Source: Phylloscopus collybita
Lineage: Eukaryota > Chordata > Aves > Passeriformes > Phylloscopidae
DNA length: 64,000 nt
Direction of reading: 5' to 3'
Assembly: GCA_027886175.1 (NCBI GenBank)
Contig: JAJNNQ010000003.1
Location: 27,755,501 to 27,819,500 of the forward strand
The notes under the pieces are model-generated. The model was not told the origin of the DNA. It saw nothing but the letters and a program-made list of their open reading frames with translations, and made no database searches. Position numbers and translations under genes: made by a program. Positions 63,349 through 64,000 of the stretch are shown here, in pieces; position 1 is the first letter of the stretch; every line of letters begins with the position of its first letter.

Positions 63349-63490
63349 CTTCAGCCGCAGCTCCAGAGTTCCTGATACATCCCTTCCATCCCTTCCTGTC
63401 TTCAGCCATAGCTCCGGAGCTTTTGATCCATCCCTTCCATCCCTTCAGCCACAGCTATGGAGTTTCTGGTGCGTCTTTTCCATCTCCTCC
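63349..63490 (+). repeat. Three-copy 42-51 bp repeat inside LTR
   Basis: Units beginning CTTCAGCC start at 63349, 63400 and 63442. Each continues with a GCAGCTCC-like, GAGTT-like and CCTTCCATC-like series. Divergence among copies shows the duplication is not recent. Confidence 0.8.
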
Positions 63491-63536
63491 CATCTGGGCC
63501 GAGCCGCCATCGCCGCGCGCTCCCCGAGCCCGCGCC

Positions 63537-63554
63537 ACAGCGCCCCCTGCAGCC
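63537..63554 (-). promoter_or_regulatory. CTCF-like motif within LTR (minus strand)
   Basis: ACAGCGCCCCCTGCAGCC on the plus strand gives TGCAGGGGGCGCTG on the minus strand, a close fit to the vertebrate CTCF core. It sits in the CpG-rich part of the LTR, so binding could be methylation sensitive. Occupancy cannot be judged from sequence. Confidence 0.5.
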
Positions 63555-63872
63555 GCGGGGGGATCATCGCACCCGCCCTGCCCGCCGGGAGCCACCAGCG
63601 CCCCTGCCGGCTGTGCCCGGAACTGCACCCCAGGGGAAGCTGTTCCTGGGCTCCTGGTTCTGTTTGTTATCAGTGCTGTGGCTGGTGGTGTTTGTTTGCC
63701 TGGTTATACACACCAGTAAGGAACTGTTAATCCTATCACCATACCTTTGCCTGAAAGCTCCTTAATTTCAAAATTATAATAATTTGGAGGGAGGCTGTTG
63801 ACATTCTCCATTCCAAGGGAGGCTCCTGCCTTACCTAGCAATTGCCTGTCTTTCAAACTAAGACACAGGAGA

Positions 63873-63881
63873 ATATATATA

Positions 63882-63916
<35 letters not shown>
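63873..63916. repeat. (AT)n microsatellite
   Basis: A nearly pure AT run interrupted by TTT at 63,884-63,886. It starts two bases after the right target duplication of the LTR. Confidence 0.95.
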
Positions 63917-63917
<1 letters not shown>

Positions 63918-64000
63918 AGGTTTAATCAGACTTCTTTTTGGTAACATAAATGAAGGGTGAGTTCTCCCTTCCCTTCCTTTTTTGAAATTAAACATTGAAC
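63917..64000. other. Unique sequence to window end
   Basis: Nothing recognised. Confidence 0.4.

Larger units (their letters stand above)
62835..63865 (+). mobile_element. Long solo LTR, ERVL-like, with exact 5-bp duplication, plus strand
   Basis: The element begins TGTTGGGGGTTGGG and ends TTTCAAACTAAGACA. CAGGA lies at 62830-62834 and 63866-63870, exactly abutting both ends. At 1,031 bp it is the longest LTR here. Its last ~170 bases match the 3' end of the 45.9-kb LTR (shared TTTCAAAATTATAAT-type and TTCTCCATTC landmarks), while its first 800 are unrelated to it. It carries a CpG-rich part (63,500-63,620), a three-copy internal repeat and a CTCF-like motif. Frames of up to 144 codons within it have no viral domain. 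No gag-pol is present. Confidence 0.93.

Noticed and set aside
62912..63719. Frames of 132 and 144 codons
   Set aside because: They lie wholly inside the long LTR and its internal repeat, with no viral protein motif.
1..64000. CRISPR arrays, bacterial operons, rRNA or tRNA genes
   Set aside because: No spaced palindromic repeats, ribosome-binding sites, cloverleaf box A/B pairs or rRNA blocks were seen. Repeat content is vertebrate nuclear.

Overview
The window looks like about 64 kb of gene-poor nuclear DNA from a bird, most likely a songbird. It is AT-rich. It carries 3'-terminal fragments of CR1 LINEs ending in the usual ATTCTATG-type tail, and several solo long terminal repeats (LTRs) whose sequences resemble passerine endogenous retroviruses. 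I found no convincing protein-coding gene, rRNA, tRNA or CRISPR array. Nearly all short open frames are chance, and the very long ones (up to 488 codons at 40.5-41.9 kb) are an artefact of a pentanucleotide array. The order assignment and family names are inference from remembered repeat sequence; no database was searched.

Layout. 1-1.4 kb is unique. 1.43-2.04 kb is a plus-strand LTR with a G/T-rich head. 2.0-19.1 kb is mostly unique, with a GC-rich patch at 15.7-16.1 kb. 19.1-19.5 kb is a GC-rich LTR-like block with an 18-C run. 25.3-26.1 kb is a minus-strand LTR, preceded by an unexplained CpG-rich patch at 25.0-25.2 kb. 31.78-32.22 kb is a minus-strand LTR-like element flanked by an exact 8-bp direct repeat. 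CR1 pieces lie at 34.85-34.97 kb (-), 37.46-37.70 kb (+), 44.10-44.18 kb (-) and 61.77-62.02 kb (+). 40.68-42.04 kb is a minus-strand LTR containing a 1,040-bp pentamer array. Three solo LTRs with exact 5-bp target duplications lie at 45,893-46,651 (+), 54,925-55,444 (-) and 62,835-63,865 (+).

The most interesting object is the GGCAC/GGCCC/AGGCA array. It consists of 208 pentamers in unbroken 5-bp phase, with a recurring block of about 60-70 bp. It sits about 30 bp downstream of a poly(A) signal of a minus-strand LTR, so a satellite-like array appears to have expanded inside the R/U5 part of a retroviral LTR. The second is a mosaic relationship among the three 5-bp-duplication LTRs. The 45.9-kb copy shares its first two thirds with the 54.9-kb copy and its last ~170 bp with the 62.8-kb copy, although those two differ from each other. 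No genes act together here; any function would be regulatory, and LTR-borne CTCF-like motifs are the only hint of that.
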